DNA of 6,954 nt, taken from contig DPCD01000059.1 in assembly GCA_003516765.1 (NCBI GenBank), forward strand, positions 8,832 to 15,785, written 5' to 3'. Numbering within the stretch: the stretch's first letter is position 1; every line of letters starts with the position of its first letter. Positions 5,683-6,954 of this stretch are shown here, one piece after another. The stretch comes from Clostridiales bacterium. GTDB taxonomy: Bacteria; Bacillota; Clostridia; Oscillospirales; Oscillospiraceae. The position numbers and the translations under genes are program-made. Under the pieces are notes generated by a model. That model saw nothing but the letters and a program-made list of their open reading frames with translations, was not told the DNA's origin and did not search any database.

Positions 5683-6243
5683 TCAGAGCCTGCCCTGCTG
5701 GCGCAGAAGCCAGAGCTTCAGAAGCGCAGTCTGGGTCTTTGCATCCCAGATCTCACCTGCAAGGACCTTCTGCACCGCCTGCTCGAGCGGCATCGTAAAG
5801 ACGTTCAGAAATTCGTCGGCATCCAGCTTCTGCTCGCGGAAGGTAAGCTTCTTTGCCGCGTACATGTGGATTGCTTCGTCACTGTAGGCGCAGGCGGGCA
5901 GGAACATTCCAAGCTCGATCAGCTCCTCTGCGACCGCGCCGGTCTCCTCCAAAAGCTCGCGCGCGGCAGCCTTGCGCGGGTCTTCGTCCTTGCTGTCGAG
6001 CTTGCCTGCCGGTATCTCCATCAGAACCTTGCCGACCGGATAGCGGAACTGCCGCTCCAGAAGAACGCTGCCGTCATCGAGCAGCGGCACGACGCACACC
6101 GCGCCCACATGGCGCATATACTCGCGCGGGGCAAGCTTTCCGTTCGGAAGCTCGACGGTGTCTTTGAAGACGTGCATGATATAGCCGTCGAAAATTTCGC
6201 GGCTTTCAACCTGTTTCTCGGTTAAATTTTCAAAATTCTGCAT
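5683..6243 (-). CDS. NUDIX hydrolase, ADP-ribose pyrophosphatase type
   Basis: The 186-residue product resembles the NudF/ADP-ribose pyrophosphatase group, which cleaves ADP-ribose to AMP and ribose 5-phosphate in the cytoplasm. The N-terminal part (REIFDGYIMHVFKDTVELPNG) and the LLERQFRYPVG and EIPAGKLD segments are typical of that group. The NUDIX box lies at 80-103, with G80, R95-E96, E99-E100 and G102 of the metal-binding helix. The loop between G80 and the first acidic position is one residue longer than the textbook GX5EX7REUXEEXGU spacing (D86 or E87). I chose the ATG at 6241-6243: AAGAGGT lies 7 bases upstream, while an in-frame GTG three codons earlier overlaps that site. A promoter precedes it. 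No clear terminator follows, so transcripts may run into the cobalamin riboswitch. The exact substrate is not known. Confidence 0.92.
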   Translation of the reverse strand: MQNFENLTEKQVESREIFDGYIMHVFKDTVELPNGKLAPREYMRHVGAVCVVPLLDDGSVLLERQFRYPVGKVLMEIPAGKLDSKDEDPRKAAARELLEETGAVAEELIELGMFLPACAYSDEAIHMYAAKKLTFREQKLDADEFLNVFTMPLEQAVQKVLAGEIWDAKTQTALLKLWLLRQQGRL

Positions 6244-6267
6244 ACGTTTCACCTCTTGCTGCTATTC

Positions 6268-6296
6268 ATCTTACCTGCTTGCCCGCGGAAAGTCAA
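6268..6296 (-). promoter_or_regulatory. Sigma-A type promoter of the NUDIX gene
   Basis: The minus strand carries TTGACT as -35 and TAAGAT as -10 with exactly 17 bases between them. The start would fall near 6261, leaving a leader of about 18 bases that contains the AAGAGGT site. Confidence 0.7.
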
Positions 6297-6618
6297 TGCC
6301 GGAAAGAAGGCAGAATCTGGCGCGCATGAACCGCGCACGTCTGCACACACTATCCCCAGAGCTTACAGCCGCGCGCAAAAAGAAGATTCTTCTTTCGTTC
6401 CATAGAAACATCTGTTTCCGGCGGAGCGCAGCGCGTGAAGATCTGCTGGCTTTTCCGGTTCCGGGTCTCTGCATGCAGAGCCTTGCCGTGTGTTTTGCCG
6501 GGCGCGGCGGAACCACGAAAGGCAGATACCCGCCGGAGGCTTTCCGGGGGATCACGGCGGATGAAGCTGCAGCTCTGCCCGACGCCGGAGGCGCATGGTG
6601 CGTCCGCGTTTTTTCGGC
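6297..6618. other. Intergenic stretch with no supported gene; contains three inverted repeats
   Basis: I found no credible gene here on either strand. It holds three compact near-perfect dyads: AAAGAAGA-T-TCTTCTTT at 6379-6395, GAAACA-TC-TGTTTC at 6405-6418, and the 14-base palindrome CTCTGCATGCAGAG at 6467-6480. A 10-base direct repeat, CGCCGGAGGC, occurs at 6531-6540 and 6583-6592. A plus-strand frame is open from an ATG at 6296 to the window end, but it runs antisense through the terminator and proC, lacks a good ribosome binding site and resembles no family I know. Confidence 0.5.
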
Positions 6619-6653
6619 AAAAGCCGCCCGCAGCTTCGTCTGCGGGCGGCTTT
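6619..6653 (-). terminator. Strong intrinsic terminator after proC
   Basis: A perfect 11-base-pair GC-rich stem (GCCGCCCGCAG with CTGCGGGCGGC) closes a 6-base loop. On the minus strand it is followed by TTTT, and AAA/TTT flanks extend the pairing. It begins 8 bases after the proC stop and separates proC from the NUDIX gene. The flanks would let it act weakly in the other direction too. Confidence 0.93.
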
Positions 6654-6661
6654 GTGATCCT

Positions 6662-6954
6662 TCAGCCAAGACGTTTGTCCTTTTCGATGACGGCGTTTAC
6701 CGCTTCGATGACGGCGGACTCGAAGCCCGCCTTTTTGAGCGCATGGACGCCCTCGATGGTTGTGCCGCCGGGAGAGGTGACTTTATCGACCAGCGCCATC
6801 GGATGCTCACCGGTTTCCTGGCAGAGCTTTGCCGCGCCGAGCGTCGCCTGGCAGGCAATTTGCTGCGCAAGCGCGCGCGGGAGCCCTGCCTTCACGCCCG
6901 CGGACGAGAGCGCGTCAATGTACATCTGCACAAATGCGCCCGAAGCGCCGCCGT
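6662..6954 (-). CDS. proC: Pyrroline-5-carboxylate reductase, C-terminal part (5' end beyond window)
   Basis: The last 97 codons including the stop are visible. ProC reduces 1-pyrroline-5-carboxylate to L-proline with NAD(P)H, the last step of proline synthesis in the cytoplasm. The visible part is the all-alpha dimerisation domain that also shapes the active site: GGASGAFVQMYIDAL (family SGSGPAFVxxxIEAL), then LGAAKLCQETGEHP, and the diagnostic DKVTSPGGTTIEGVHAL segment, ending in the usual VIEKDKRLG-type tail. The NAD(P)-binding Rossmann half lies outside the window. The glycine-alanine in GASGAF replaces the more usual Gly-Pro. It ends at its own strong terminator and has no evident link to the cobamide genes. 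Confidence 0.95.
   Translation of the reverse strand, partial: GGASGAFVQMYIDALSSAGVKAGLPRALAQQIACQATLGAAKLCQETGEHPMALVDKVTSPGGTTIEGVHALKKAGFESAVIEAVNAVIEKDKRLG

Noticed and set aside
5683..5745. A terminator after the NUDIX gene using the seven-T run
   Set aside because: The only nearby stem (CTGGC with GCCAG) is 5 pairs long and ends about 15 bases before the T-run, too far for an intrinsic terminator.
4864..6225. A very long plus-strand open frame across cbiR, the riboswitch and the NUDIX gene
   Set aside because: It is antisense to two clear genes and a structured RNA, in codon-aligned phase. Such frames stay open because TTA, CTA and TCA codons are rare in GC-rich genes, and the product resembles nothing known.
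6271..6669. A minus-strand 132-codon frame between proC and the NUDIX gene
   Set aside because: It begins within the proC end, spans the strong terminator and the NUDIX promoter, and has an arginine/alanine-rich composition without any motif.
6296..6954. A plus-strand frame from ATG at 6296 open to the window end
   Set aside because: It has no good ribosome binding site, starts inside the NUDIX promoter, and passes antisense through the proC terminator and proC, with no recognisable domain. The proC part is explained by codon-aligned antisense openness.
1..6954. CRISPR arrays, tRNA or rRNA genes, insertion sequences, phage genes
   Set aside because: I saw no regularly spaced direct repeats, tRNA-like or rRNA sequence, transposase motifs or terminal inverted repeats on either strand.

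Overview
The window reads as part of a chromosome from a fairly GC-rich, Gram-positive anaerobe of the Clostridia, most likely the Oscillospiraceae/Ruminococcaceae. This is an inference. It rests on strong GGAGG-type ribosome binding sites, a cobalamin riboswitch with a Gram-positive style intrinsic terminator, a surface protein with S-layer homology (SLH) modules, and the character of the proteins. Every gene I can support lies on the minus strand, so the window is best read from right to left.

Right end (6954 to 6244): the C-terminal part of proC (pyrroline-5-carboxylate reductase) runs in from outside the window and ends at a very strong hairpin terminator. About 320 bases follow with no convincing gene but with three short near-perfect inverted repeats. 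A good sigma-A type promoter then drives a NUDIX hydrolase of the ADP-ribose pyrophosphatase type (5683-6243).

Centre (5682 to 1346): a cobalamin riboswitch with a terminator and a competing antiterminator (about 5498-5664) precedes a tightly packed run of six genes. These are a TIM-barrel protein that fits the cobamide-remodelling hydrolase CbiR, then cobT, cobU, cobS, a short second CobU-like P-loop protein, and a CobC-type histidine phosphatase. Neighbouring genes overlap by 4 or 10 bases or are only 6 bases apart, so translation is probably coupled. Together they cover removal of the cobamide nucleotide loop (CbiR) and its rebuilding with another lower ligand (CobT, CobU, CobS, CobC). No corrin-ring synthesis gene is present. 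The locus therefore looks like salvage and remodelling of imported cobamides, switched off when cobalamin is plentiful.

Left end (1345 to 1): a separate promoter and a strong ribosome binding site precede a secreted protein with alpha/alpha-toroid (prenyltransferase/transcobalamin-like) repeats followed by SLH modules; it is cut by the window edge. Beside a remodelling operon it may be a surface corrinoid-binding protein, which is a hypothesis.

Most worth a second look: the CbiR-centred operon, the pair of CobU-like proteins with complementary conserved parts, the CobC protein whose catalytic RHG reads PHG, and the toroid-SLH protein.
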